Source of the DNA: Azophilus sp026709365
Lineage (GTDB): Bacteria > Pseudomonadota > Gammaproteobacteria > Pseudomonadales > Azotimanducaceae
Length of the DNA stretch: 64,000 nt
NCBI GenBank assembly: GCA_965200175.1
Contig: OZ241345.1
Coordinates: 2,914,001-2,978,000 of the forward strand
Direction of reading: 5' to 3'
Part shown: in pieces, positions 33,846 through 42,772 of the stretch
How the letters are laid out: each line of letters starts with the position of its first letter
Position numbering within the stretch: the first letter of the stretch is position 1
Position numbers and translations under genes: made by a program
Notes under the pieces: model-generated
Databases searched by the model: none
Seen by the model: only the letters and a program-made list of their open reading frames with translations
Told to the model about the DNA's origin: nothing

Positions 33846-35193
33846 TCATGATTGTGCGGCCCGCCGTTTCCAGTAGCCGTCGAAGCGGTTGCTGTCGATG
33901 GCGCAGCGGAGTGCGATGATGGCGTTGGCGCCGTTGACGGTCCAGTGCATGCCGCCGCGCTTGAGTCGGCTGCCGAGGACGGACTTGCAGGCGCCCTCGA
34001 CGACGCCGGTGGTGACGCACAGGCCCTGTTTTCGGAAGGCGGGGTAGTCCATCCGCTGTCGGTTGGCGGTGAAGTACTCCAGCTCGCGGCGGGCCGCTTC
34101 GCAGTGGCCGGCGTGGCGGCGCAGCTCGTCGATGACGGGGCCGGGGCCGTGGCGGTCGAGTTCGTCGCGCCTTGCCCTGCCCCACTGGTCGGCGAGGTCG
34201 GAGGTTGTTCCGTAGATGGCCTTTGCGGCGTCGAAGAGGTGCTCCTTGGCGTGGAAGAGGTCGACGATCTGGACGGCGCCGGGCAGGTGCTCGTCGGCGA
34301 AGTTCCAGATCCAGGCGGCGCCGTCGCCGAGCGCGACGCGGCGCTCGGCCTGCTGGAAGCCGCGGCGCTCGACTTCGCGCAGCGCGCGCTGGGCGAACGG
34401 GGCCGGGTCGGGGTCGGCGTCGCGGCCGGCGATGCTCTCGATGGCCGCGTTGAACGAGGCCGAGCCGGGGTCCCGGCGTGGGGCGCCGTCCGCGTCAAGG
34501 CGCTCGGCGGACCAGACGGCGGCCAGCTTGGCCTCGCGGGTCTTGGCGGAGCCGTCGGCCCGCTTGCCGGCGCGGCCCTCCGCCTCGCCCCTGCGCACCG
34601 GCAGGCCGGTGCCGTCGAGCCCCATGTGGAGGGTGTCCGCCGCGGGCGCTCCGGGTTCGACCGCCTCGCGCTCGTCGCGCGCGACGTCGCGGCCCAGCGC
34701 CTCGGCGTGGCGCTCCACCTGCTTGGCGCCGATCCGGATCCCGGCCAGCTCGCCCAGCATCGAGCCGGCGCGGGCGAAGCTGGTCTCGGCGGCGGCGAGG
34801 CCGACCATGCGCCGCGCCGCCGGCGACAGCGAACCGCCCGCCAGCCCCAGCGCCCGGTCGCGGGGGCTGAAGCCGTGGCCGCACTCGCGGCAGTGGAACC
34901 AGGCCCGCGACAGCGTCATCCGGCCGAGCGCCGTGGTGAAGGCCTTCTCCCGGCGTCCGGCGCAGCGCGCCCGCGCCCCGGCCCTGCAGCCGCACGCCGC
35001 CCAGGGCGCCGCGTCGCTGCGGTCGGCGTTGAGGCGGTCCGCCACCAGCCGCCCCGCGATGCCCAGCGCCGCGTCCCGGACGGCCCGCTCCAGCGCCCCG
35101 AAGTCGATGCCGTCCGCCGGGCCCGCGCCGATCAGCCGCTCGACCTCGGCCCCGGCCTCCGCCGCGACGGTTTCCGCGAAGCCCCCTTTTTGG
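33846..35193 (-). CDS. ISKra4-family transposase, main frame (entered by -1 frameshift)
   Basis: From the shift site at about 35183-35193 the frame reads GGFAETVAAEAGAEVERLIG and continues to the stop at 33846. Features are MTLSRAWFHCRECGHGFSPRD (zinc-ribbon-like), LHMGLDGTGLPVRRGEAEGR (first catalytic Asp), VALGDGAAWIWNFADEHLP, VDLFHAKEHLFDAAKAIYG, and GVVEGACKSVLGSRLKRGGMHW near the end (catalytic Glu). It lacks its own good start; the sensible start is that of the upstream frame at 35557, giving a fused protein of about 570 residues. Confidence 0.85.
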
Positions 35194-35557
35194 CCTCCCG
35201 GCCCGCCTCCCCGCGCCCCGCCGAAAGCCGGGCGTGGCACAGGCCCTCGCTGACCTCCACCAGCTCCGCCGTCAGCGCCCGAAGCCGCCGGCACTCCTCG
35301 ACCTGCGCCCGCGTCCGCGCCACCGCCTCCGGCGGGATGGCCCGCGTCAGCGCCCGGCCGCCCACCCGCGACGTCAGCACCCAGCTCGGCCCGTGCCCGG
35401 GGTCGCCCTCGCGGGCGCAGTGGCAGGTCGGCTTGCCGCACTTGCGGTGGCGTTCGAACAGCGACCCCGGCCGCAGGTCGCCGATCGACGCCAGCTCCCG
35501 CCGGATCGCCTCGCGCCGCGCCTCGAGTCCGTCCACGTCCATGTCCGTCACCATCAT
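35132..35557 (-). CDS. ISKra4 upstream frame (DUF6788-type N-terminal part of transposase)
   Basis: A 141-codon frame from ATG 35557, preceded by GGAGATGC. It reads MMVTDMDVDGLEARREAIRR, then SLFERHRKCGKPTCHCAREG (Cys-rich, nucleic-acid-binding style) and HGPSWVLTSRVGGRALTRAI. Just after REAKKG it meets the slippery run AAAAAGGGGG (complement of 35182-35191), where a shift to -1 continues into the transposase. Without the shift it ends at 35132 with an unrelated tail. Confidence 0.75.
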   Translation of the reverse strand: MMVTDMDVDGLEARREAIRRELASIGDLRPGSLFERHRKCGKPTCHCAREGDPGHGPSWVLTSRVGGRALTRAIPPEAVARTRAQVEECRRLRALTAELVEVSEGLCHARLSAGRGEAGREAKKGASRKPSRRRPGPRSSG

Positions 35558-35748
35558 GCATCTCCGTTTCTGGCATACTTCAATGATGCCAGAAAAGGGC
35601 GCAAAAGTCGCCGCAACGCAAGGCCGCGCACAACTCCTCACAAAATTGACGTACACCCTACTCTGCCCGCCGTCTTGACAATCCACTCTGCTTTAGTAAA
35701 AGCTGGTTTTCGGGCATCCCAGCCAACTATTCCAAAGGAGCGCGAAAT

Positions 35749-35991
35749 GGACGCCGCGACAACCCGAACCTCTCGCGTCTTGGATGAAATCCGCAAAAGC
35801 GGGCTTTCCTTGGTTGATGCCATAGCGCGCGGCACGACTACCACAGGATTGTTGTATCTACCCCCCCTGAAGCCGAAGAGATACAATCGTCCGCTCAACG
35901 CGGATTTGGTTGCTGTTGGCGGTGACATGAGGCGGGCAGTGGAAGCGCATGAGCATGGCCAGGAAGCACAAGCGGTCACCGGCGCCTAAAA
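35749..35991 (+). CDS. Small protein of 80 residues upstream of the DUF2335 gene
   Basis: Starts MDAATTRTSRVLDEIRKSG at 35749 after CCAAAGGAGCGCGAA. It contains LLYLPPLKPKRYNRPLNADLVAVGGDMRRA. It overlaps the start of the DUF2335 gene by about 40 bases, so translation of the two is probably coupled. The leader and first ten codons closely resemble those of the unrelated membrane protein at 25812 (minus strand). Function unknown. Confidence 0.65.
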
Positions 35992-36407
35992 CCAAGCCCC
36001 CCGCCAAGACGGGTCCGGATACTATTCCGGCGGAAGTTCTTGAGCAGCTACCAGACCAAACTCGAGTTGCGTATGTGCAATCGATATCGTTCAGGGGGCC
36101 GCTCCCTCCCCCAGCGCTTCTGGCGCACTATGACGAAATTAAGCCAGGCTTGGCGGATTCAATCACCGCAATGGCTGAAGCCGAGCAGAAGCATCGCCAT
36201 AGCTGGGAGACGTCGGCCTTGGACGCACAACGCGTTGAAAGCCGCCGCGGGCAATGGCTGGGTTTCGGCATAGCTGCAATGGGCATGTTCAGCGCCATGG
36301 TCTGCGCATATCTTGGACAGCCAGTTGTGGCCGTGTCATCGCTCGTTCCAGTGGTCGCTGGCATCCTTACAGCCCTGTTAAAAAGGCCGACCTCAGAATC
36401 TGACTAA
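35949..36407 (+). CDS. DUF2335 membrane protein
   Basis: A 152-residue protein. The segment ISFRGPLPPPALLAHYDEIKPGLADSITAMAEAEQKHRHSWE is the hallmark of DUF2335: G-PLPPPE-LA-Y, P-G-A--I--MAE-Q--HR. Two C-terminal membrane helices follow (WLGFGIAAMGMFSAMVCAYL and VVAVSSLVPVVAGILTALL). The family is common on prophages and in accessory regions; function unknown. ATG 35949 is used; 35955 is an alternative. Confidence 0.82.
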   Translation: MSMARKHKRSPAPKTKPPAKTGPDTIPAEVLEQLPDQTRVAYVQSISFRGPLPPPALLAHYDEIKPGLADSITAMAEAEQKHRHSWETSALDAQRVESRRGQWLGFGIAAMGMFSAMVCAYLGQPVVAVSSLVPVVAGILTALLKRPTSESD

Positions 36408-36479
36408 CACACCCATCGCTCACCTCCAAGTCGAACATGTGGGTTCCAATTGATTCCCCACGGAATCGGGACCGACATC

Positions 36480-36900
36480 TCAACCAACATTAATCATCGA
36501 GTCAGCCTGGAGCGTCTTCAACTTCTGAAAGAGGCCATCGATCAGGCTGTCCTTGCCCGCGAACAACGCTTCCGGGCCACCGGCATGCACGTCGCTGAAC
36601 GGCGCTTCGTAGAGCGCCGAAGGCGCCATGACGCCCCGTGCCGTGAGCTGGTCGATGATCATCTCGATGAAGCGAATTTGCGGCGTCGTCAGGCTTCGGT
36701 TGGACAGGAACTCGGAGAACGCCTCCTGTGTGGCGGCGCGGTCCATGCCCACCATGCTCCGCACGAAATGGGCCAGTGAGGGGGGAGTCGTTGCGGGCCA
36801 AGAGACCCGTGAGCAACGCCCGGCCGTCGCCCTTGCCAATCTCGACCAATGTTCGTTCAAGCCCTTGGAGATCGGCGGCCGTGAGCGGTTGGTTGGTTCG
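36480..36900 (-). pseudogene. Type I restriction HsdR C-terminal remnant
   Basis: The minus strand encodes PLTAADLQGLERTLVEIGKG, then after a frame change near 36785 SLAHFVRSMVGMDRAATQEAFSEFLSNRSL and TPQIRFIEMIIDQLTARGVM...LYEAPFSDV. This is the C-terminal EcoEI-type domain of type I restriction R subunits. Only the last 130 codons or so remain and no hsdM/hsdS genes are nearby. A dead relic of a restriction system. Confidence 0.75.
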
Positions 36901-37174
36901 CAGGCAACGCGTAGCTCCCCGGCTGCATGGGGGCCAGCGCCCGCGCCGCCGCCTCCGGCAGACGACCTAGAAGGCCGCCGCCCCGCTGCCAGCGCGTTTG
37001 GCCGTCATGCAACACCACCGTCAACACCCTTGAATACCTTAGTTTTTCGGATCGGAGGATGCGCCCGGCTGAAACCAGATCGGCAATGTCGCACAGGGTG
37101 CTGGGCGATTGTCCGCCTACCTTCAGCCATCCAGCCTCGTCCCGCGCAAGCACGGCTACTTCCCAACTGGCCAA
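36895..37174 (-). pseudogene. Rpn-family fragment joined to the HsdR remnant
   Basis: The minus strand encodes ILRSEKLRYSRVLTVVLHDGQTRWQRGGGLLGRL and LAPMQPGSYAL, matching the VLPVVVYDGERRWRRGG...LEPGGYAVLD segment of the Rpn protein at 15.2 kb. It runs straight into the HsdR remnant. Both ends are incomplete. This is the fourth Rpn-related piece in the window. Confidence 0.6.
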
Positions 37175-37264
37175 TGAACCGGGGGGACTCCGCCCAACTC
37201 CGTTGGCTGAAGCTGGTTTAGAGGCATGTGCGTTTATTCCGGCGCGGTCACCACCACGGCCCGT

Positions 37265-38452
37265 TCAGAAGCTGGGCGCCGGGGTTTGGCGGCGCCGGGG
37301 CGGGTCCCAAATTGGCCCGTCGATGATCCGGCAGCGGGCCTCGGCGCGGGTCCAGCGCAGTTCCCGGCTGTAGTGGATTTCGGCGCGCAACTCATCCTCA
37401 GGGCCGCCCCAAGGCATCTCCAGCGAGGCGAGCGCCACGTTGCGCTTGGCGGAGGGGCACCAGGCGGCGGAGGTGGCGTGGCCGACCGTCTGGCCGCGCT
37501 GGTTGAGGATGAAGGAATCCGACGCCGGCTTGTTGCCTTCCACGTCCAAGCGCACGAAGCGGAAGCGCGAGCCCTGCGCCCGCTCCCGCAGCAGGGCGCT
37601 GCGCCCGGTGAAGTGGCCCTTGTCGAAATCCACCAGCCAGCCCAGGCCCAGCTCGAAGGGCGAGCGCGCCCGTCCGTGGCGCACCACCTGCTCGGCCGGC
37701 ACGAAGTCCACGCCCGCCTGGATGAAGCCCGCCTCAATGCGGGCGAGTTCCAGGGCGGCGCTGCCCATCGGCCGGATGAGGTGGTTGCGTCCGGCGGCGA
37801 ACAGGGCGTCCCAAAGGGCTTCGGCGTGGGCGGGGGCGACCCAGACTTCGTAGCCCAGATCGCCAGTGAATCCGGTTCGGGACACCATCAGTTCGCCGCC
37901 GTCAAAGGGGTAGTGGCGCAGGCCGAAGGGCCCCAGGGCTTCAAGGCCGTCGAGGCCCATGGCGCGCAGGGCGGCGCAGGACGTGGGGCCCTGCACGGCC
38001 AAGGCGGCTACCTCGGCGGTTTCATCAATGACGGTGACGTCCAGGCCCAAGGCGGAGGTGAGCAGCCAATCCAGGCATCGCTCCTGGGCGCACAGGCGAT
38101 AGTCGCCAGGGCTTAGGTGAAACAGGGTGCCGTCATCCAGCACCATGCCGGCGTCGTTGCACCATACGGCGTAGCCCACCCGGCCGGGACGAATCTTGCC
38201 AACGTCGCGCGTCATCAGCCGGTTCAGGAACGCCGCCGCATCCGGCCCGCCGATGCGGTACTTGGTCATTGGGGTCAGATCGAAGACGCCGGTGGCATTG
38301 CGGACGGCGAAGTACTCCAGCTCCATGTCCTCGTAGGCGATCGCCGAAGCGTAGCCCTTCCATGGCTCCCACTGCCGAAGCTCGCAAGCCGCCTGCACCC
38401 TGGACGCAAAAGGCGTGTCCAGCAGCCTGCATTCGTCATGGGGCGTCGTCAT
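37265..38452 (-). CDS. GcvT-family aminomethyltransferase/folate-dependent demethylase
   Basis: A 395-residue protein from ATG 38452, overlapping the preceding oxidoreductase stop by four bases. GcvT-fold features: ATGVFDLTPMTKYRIGGPDAAAFLNRLMTRDV (N-terminal block), GYAVWCNDAGMVLDDG, LMVSRTGFTGDLGYEVWV, GSAALELARIEAGF and KGHFTGRSALL. True glycine-cleavage T protein comes with gcvH/gcvP, which are absent. Pairing with two FAD oxidoreductases suggests transfer of a methyl or C1 unit from a methylated amine to tetrahydrofolate. The substrate is not known. Confidence 0.82.
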   Translation of the reverse strand: MTTPHDECRLLDTPFASRVQAACELRQWEPWKGYASAIAYEDMELEYFAVRNATGVFDLTPMTKYRIGGPDAAAFLNRLMTRDVGKIRPGRVGYAVWCNDAGMVLDDGTLFHLSPGDYRLCAQERCLDWLLTSALGLDVTVIDETAEVAALAVQGPTSCAALRAMGLDGLEALGPFGLRHYPFDGGELMVSRTGFTGDLGYEVWVAPAHAEALWDALFAAGRNHLIRPMGSAALELARIEAGFIQAGVDFVPAEQVVRHGRARSPFELGLGWLVDFDKGHFTGRSALLRERAQGSRFRFVRLDVEGNKPASDSFILNQRGQTVGHATSAAWCPSAKRNVALASLEMPWGGPEDELRAEIHYSRELRWTRAEARCRIIDGPIWDPPRRRQTPAPSF

Positions 38453-39999
38453 GCGGCCTCCCCGGCCAGAATCGCCTTGGCGGCGTTGCGCCCGGCCAAG
38501 CCCAGCAGGCCGCCGCCGGGATGGGCGCTGGCGCCGCACAGATACAGGCCCGGAACCGGCGTGGCGTAGTGGTTGGCGCCCGGCACGGGGCGGGTGAACA
38601 GGGCTTGGTCCAAGGCGATCTCCCCATGGTGCCAATGTCCGCCGCGCAATCCGAACTGGGCCTCCAGGTCGGGCGGCGTCAGCAGTTCGGCGGCAATGAC
38701 CCGCTCGCCGATGCCGGGCGCCACGGCCTCCAGCCGCGCTAGGCAGGCGCGCATGAAGGTCTCCCGGCCCGCCTGCCAGCCCGCCTTGAGCGCATAGGGG
38801 GCATACTGCGCCACAGCGGAGAGAACGTGCTTGCCGGGCGGTGCCAAGCTGTCGTCATGCACCGTCGGGATGGAAACCTCCATCACTGGCCCTGGCGAGC
38901 ATTCGCCGTACTTGGCGTGGTTGAAGGCCGCCTCAATGTCCTCCATGGAAGCGGCGGCCAGCAGCCGGGAGCCCGCGTCCGCTGGGCTCAGGCCCTGGAA
39001 TTCGGGGAGGCCGTCGAGCGCCAAATGCAGCTTGGCGGTGACGCCGCGCGCTCGGAAGTTGTGAACGCGCCGGACGAAGCCGGCATCCAGGTTGAGCGGC
39101 CCGACCAGCCGGAAAGTGCTCGCAAGGTCGGCGTTGGAGGCCACGAGGGGTGCGGCTATGGCCGAGCCGTCGGCGAGCGTGACGCCGGCCGTGCGGTGAT
39201 CCATCACGTCGATGCCGGAAACGCGCGCACCGTAGCGGATGGTTGCGCCAGCCGCCTCGGCGGCGGCGGCGAAGGCATTCCCCAACGCGCCCATGCCGCC
39301 CTTGACCAAGGCGGGGCCGTGGCCGCCATCATTGAGATGCCGGTGCAGGTAGGCGTAAACGGTGTTGGGCGAGCGCGGCCCCATGTGCGACCCCAAAACC
39401 GCGTCCATGCCGAGGGCGGTCTTCAGCAGCGGGTTGTCGAACCTCTCCTCGGCGACGTCATGGATGTTGATGGCGCCGATGCGCAGCAGTTCGCGCAGGT
39501 CCGCCTTGCCGAGCGAGCGCAGATCCCAGGCGAGTTTCGCCAACAGCCAGTCGTCGCGCCTTCGGCGTTCGCAGAGCCGCGGAAAGGGGCGCGCGCAGAA
39601 GCGGTTGAGCACCTTGGCGAAGCGCCGCGTTTGCCGTTGAAACTCGCCGAAGGCGGCTTGGTCGTTGGCCGACGCGCCCTCCAGGCGGTCACCGTCAATG
39701 ACCAGTTGCCGTCCGTCGCCGGGCAGGACAACGGTTTTGAGGTTGCGCGCCGCATAGGCCAGCCCATGCCGTTCCAAGGCCAGGTCCTTGACCACCTCGG
39801 CGCTGAGCATGTTCAGCAGGTGGGCCGCTGCGGAAACCCGAAAGCCGTCGGCGAACTCCCTTGTGGCCGCCAAGCCGCCGGGACGCTCGGTAGCCTCAAG
39901 CACCAGCACCTTGCGGCCGCTGCGCGCGAGGTAGGCCGCGCAGGCCAAGCCGTTATGGCCGGCGCCGACCACCAACGCGTCGTAGGCGGCGTCAGTCAT
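38449..39999 (-). CDS. FAD-dependent oxidoreductase (phytoene-dehydrogenase/PYROXD2-like), second
   Basis: A 516-residue flavoprotein. The N-terminus is a Rossmann FAD motif, DALVVGAGHNGLACAAYLARSGRKVLVLEATERPGG; the C-terminal GLYLCGASAHPGGGLLGLAGRNAAK binds FAD again. GGMGALGNAFAAAAEAAGA lies in the middle. It overlaps its paralogue upstream by eight bases and the GcvT-like gene downstream by four. The two FAD proteins are diverged paralogues and may act as a pair. The substrate is unknown; amine or amino-acid oxidation is inferred from the neighbours. Confidence 0.85.
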   Translation of the reverse strand: MTDAAYDALVVGAGHNGLACAAYLARSGRKVLVLEATERPGGLAATREFADGFRVSAAAHLLNMLSAEVVKDLALERHGLAYAARNLKTVVLPGDGRQLVIDGDRLEGASANDQAAFGEFQRQTRRFAKVLNRFCARPFPRLCERRRRDDWLLAKLAWDLRSLGKADLRELLRIGAINIHDVAEERFDNPLLKTALGMDAVLGSHMGPRSPNTVYAYLHRHLNDGGHGPALVKGGMGALGNAFAAAAEAAGATIRYGARVSGIDVMDHRTAGVTLADGSAIAAPLVASNADLASTFRLVGPLNLDAGFVRRVHNFRARGVTAKLHLALDGLPEFQGLSPADAGSRLLAAASMEDIEAAFNHAKYGECSPGPVMEVSIPTVHDDSLAPPGKHVLSAVAQYAPYALKAGWQAGRETFMRACLARLEAVAPGIGERVIAAELLTPPDLEAQFGLRGGHWHHGEIALDQALFTRPVPGANHYATPVPGLYLCGASAHPGGGLLGLAGRNAAKAILAGEAA

Positions 40000-41608
40000 T
40001 GGGGTAGCTCGGCGGCGTCAGGTCGGGGCGCTTCAAGTCGGCCAGAATCTCGCGGGCGGCGTTGGCGCCGGGCGCTGCCATGACCCCGCCGCCGGGATGG
40101 GTGCCGGAGCCGCACAGGTAGAAGCCGGGCAGCGGTCCCCGGTACTGGGCGCAGCCGGGAAAGGGGCGGTTGAAGAGCAGTTGGTCGAAGGTCAGCTCGC
40201 CGTGAAAGATGTTGCCCTCGGTGAGGCCCACCTCGTCCTCCAACTCGTGGGGGGTGCGGATTTCGCAATCCAGCATCAAGTCCTTCAAGTTGGGGCTGTG
40301 CTCGGCGAGCTGGTCGATCACCGTCCGGCCGAAGGCGTCCCGCGCCGCTGGCGTCCACGGGCCCTCGGCGAGCGTCGCCGGGCAGTATTGGACGAACACG
40401 CTCATCATGTGCTTGCCGGGCGGGGCCATGGTCGGATCCACGGTGGTGGGAATGAGCATATCGACGTAAGGATCCTTCGACCAGGTGCCGGCCTTCCAGT
40501 CGTCGTAGGCCCGCTCCATGCGTTCCAAGGAGTCCGTGCAGTGCATGTCGCTGCGCATCAGCGGGCTGTCCGGCGAAAGTCCGTTGAACGTCGGCAGGCC
40601 GTCCAGCGCGATGTTGAGCTTGCCCGATGAGCCGCGAATCTTGAAGTTTCTCGCCCGCTCGACCAGTTCGGCGGGCAGGTCGCCGGCGTCGAAGCACTTC
40701 AGGAAGGTGCGCTTGGGATCCAAGTTGGAGACCACCAGCTTGGCCCGGTGTTCGGTGCCGTCGGCAAGCGCCACCCCGGCGGCACGGCCCCGTTCGACGA
40801 TGACGCGATGCACGTCCGCCTCGCAGATGACCTCGCCGCCGAACGCCCGAAAGCTGTTGGCCAGCGCCGCTGCGACGGCGCCCATGCCGCCACGGGCGAA
40901 GCCCCAGGCGCCGACGTTGCCATCCACCTCGCCCATGTAGTGGTGCAGCAGGACATAGGCGGTTCCCGGTGAATAGACGCCCAAGCCCGTGCCGATGACG
41001 CCGCTGCCCGACAGGTGCGCCTTGATGACGTCCGTTTCGAAGTACTCGTCCAGGAAGTCGCCGATGCTCATGGTCCAGAAGCGCACCGAGTCGAGCAAGC
41101 CCTCCTCGCCCAGGCCGGTGAAGGCGTGGGCCAGTTCGAGGAGACCCTTCAAGTCCCGGGGCTTGAAGGAGGTGGGATCGGGCGGGGTTGCCAGCAGGAA
41201 CTGACGGATCAGGCGGGTCTGCTTGGTCACGTCGGCCGCAAAGCGCTCGTAGGCATTGGCGTCGCGCGGGGAGTGGCGCGCCATTTCGCGATAACGGCGC
41301 TCAGCGTCGGCATGGTTGCCGAAGTAGTCGCCGTTCCGCGTGAAGGTCACGCCGCCGTGGCAGGGCACCACCTGCAGGCCGTGCCGGGCCAGTTCCAGGT
41401 CGCGGGATATTTCCGGCCGCATCAGGGAGCAGACGTAGGAGCAGTTGGAGTAGGTCCAGCCGGGATAAAGCTCACGGCTGACGCTGGCCCCGCCGATGTG
41501 CGGATTGCGTTCCAGCACCAGCACGTCCAGTCCGGCCTTGGCTAGATAGGCGGCGCTGCACAGGCCGTTGTGGCCAGCGCCGATGACGATGGCATCGTAG
41601 GTCTTCAA
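39992..41608 (-). CDS. FAD-dependent oxidoreductase (phytoene-dehydrogenase/PYROXD2-like), first
   Basis: A 538-residue flavoprotein starting at TTG 41608 with YDAIVIGAGHNGLCSAAYLAKAGLDVLVLERNPHIGG. It has GGMGAVAAALANSFRAFGG in the middle and FYLCGSGTHPGGGVMAAPGANAAREIL at the C-terminus. First gene of a minus-strand operon with its paralogue and the GcvT-like protein. The TTG start has no strong ribosome site and a later start would remove the FAD motif, so it is kept. Confidence 0.85.
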   Translation of the reverse strand: MKTYDAIVIGAGHNGLCSAAYLAKAGLDVLVLERNPHIGGASVSRELYPGWTYSNCSYVCSLMRPEISRDLELARHGLQVVPCHGGVTFTRNGDYFGNHADAERRYREMARHSPRDANAYERFAADVTKQTRLIRQFLLATPPDPTSFKPRDLKGLLELAHAFTGLGEEGLLDSVRFWTMSIGDFLDEYFETDVIKAHLSGSGVIGTGLGVYSPGTAYVLLHHYMGEVDGNVGAWGFARGGMGAVAAALANSFRAFGGEVICEADVHRVIVERGRAAGVALADGTEHRAKLVVSNLDPKRTFLKCFDAGDLPAELVERARNFKIRGSSGKLNIALDGLPTFNGLSPDSPLMRSDMHCTDSLERMERAYDDWKAGTWSKDPYVDMLIPTTVDPTMAPPGKHMMSVFVQYCPATLAEGPWTPAARDAFGRTVIDQLAEHSPNLKDLMLDCEIRTPHELEDEVGLTEGNIFHGELTFDQLLFNRPFPGCAQYRGPLPGFYLCGSGTHPGGGVMAAPGANAAREILADLKRPDLTPPSYPND

Positions 41609-42043
41609 GGGCTGAGTCCGGGCTGGTGGGCAACCTTAGTCGTCAAGGGCGATGGGGGTCAACGCCTGGTGCATGGCGGGCGGGTGCATGCAGGGTTTCC
41701 TCAGCACCCATCCCAGCCCCGGCAACCGAGTTGCAGCGCTGGCCGCCTTGGGCGCGCGGATGAGCGCGCTCAGGCCAGCCGTGCCGCCAGCGCCCCATCC
41801 GGTTGAGATACAGCCTTAAGAGCCAACCCGGCCGCTCGCCAGGCACCGGCGGGCTGCGCCGCTGCGCAAGGGCTGTGAACCCAAGTCACCAACGCTTGGC
41901 TGAGTTGGGGGGAAGTTCCGGATCTTGGATGGGTCCGAGCCCAGCGCCAATGTCCTACAGCTTGTGCGGAGATATCGACTTCCGCCGATGCTTTTGCGGC
42001 GCTGTAATCAACTCAGGCAAAGCGAGGTTTGGAGTCTATAATC
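41609..42043. other. Intergenic region between divergent operons
   Basis: 435 bp between the minus-strand oxidoreductase operon and the plus-strand coiled-coil/pot genes. It should hold both promoters. I see no clear -35/-10 pair, operator or small gene. Confidence 0.6.
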
Positions 42044-42772
42044 ATGCGGCAAGCGGTCACGGAAATCACTGAGATGGCCGAGCGCCTTGAGAAATCCGGG
42101 TTGCAGCGCGACCAGGGCGATGCGGTGATTCAGGCCATCGCCAACTCCATCGAGAAGTTCGCGGTCACTCCCGAAGTGCTGGGCAAAACCATTGACCAGG
42201 CCTTCGAGAAGGCCGACGAGCGCGAGCGACAGCGCTTCGCAGCGCAGGACAGTCGCATTCAGCGGATGTTCGATGAGCGCGACAAGCGGCTGGACCAGCG
42301 GTTCGAGGCTTTTGAAGTGCGGGTTGACGAGCGGTTCGTTGACCTCGAAAAACGCACTGTCGAGCGGTTCGGCGACTTGGAAAAGCGCACCGGCGAACTG
42401 GTTGATGACCTCGACAGGCGCCTGGGCGAGCGGATTGAGCATCTGCACAAACTCTCCGACGAGCAGCTTGAGCAGCGCGACAAGCGCTCCGACGAGCGGT
42501 TTGAGCAGCGCGACAAGCGCTCCGACGAGCGGTTTGAGCAGCGCGACAAGCGCTCCGACGAGCGTTTCCAGCAGGTCATTGAGCTGATGAACGAGAAGTT
42601 CGCTCTGGTCCACCGGGAAGTCAATCGCATCAATGACCGGCTCGATCATCACGACCAGCGATTCGACGGGATCGATGCCAAGCTGGGCCGCATCACCGGC
42701 TGGGTGGTGACCTTGCTGGTGGCCTTGGTGGGCACCTTGGCCGGCGCCCTGGCTCGCGGAATGTGGCCCTGA
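42044..42772 (+). CDS. DUF1640-like coiled-coil protein with tandem DKRSDERFEQR repeats
   Basis: A 242-residue protein from ATG 42044 (GGAG about ten bases before). After an N-terminal region with AERLEKSGLQRDQGDAVIQAIANS, as in DUF1640 proteins, nearly the whole chain is a charged coiled coil. It includes three near-perfect copies of an 11-residue unit (DKRSDERFEQR, 33-bp DNA repeats at about 42478-42577). A C-terminal membrane helix follows (WVVTLLVALVGTLAGALARG). The end overlaps the potF start. It shares its build, but little sequence, with the small coiled-coil family at 24-32 kb. Confidence 0.75.
   Translation: MRQAVTEITEMAERLEKSGLQRDQGDAVIQAIANSIEKFAVTPEVLGKTIDQAFEKADERERQRFAAQDSRIQRMFDERDKRLDQRFEAFEVRVDERFVDLEKRTVERFGDLEKRTGELVDDLDRRLGERIEHLHKLSDEQLEQRDKRSDERFEQRDKRSDERFEQRDKRSDERFQQVIELMNEKFALVHREVNRINDRLDHHDQRFDGIDAKLGRITGWVVTLLVALVGTLAGALARGMWP

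Larger units (their letters stand above)
33816..35658 (-). mobile_element. ISKra4-family insertion sequence, apparently complete
   Basis: About 1,843 bp. Terminal inverted repeats are GGGTGTACGTCA(G)ATTTGTG at 33816 and the complement CACAAAATTGACGTACACCC ending at 35658. It contains two overlapping minus-strand frames that together make the transposase. It was inserted immediately next to, or into, the right end of the IS481-like element. Confidence 0.85.

Noticed and set aside
33852..35678. Plus-strand open frame of about 608 codons across the ISKra4 element
   Set aside because: Antisense to the transposase; GC-rich third positions keep it open. The minus-strand frames carry real zinc-ribbon and DDE motifs.
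37226..38116. Plus-strand frame opposite the GcvT-like gene
   Set aside because: Antisense shadow without domain content; the minus-strand gene is coupled to two oxidoreductases and has GcvT motifs.
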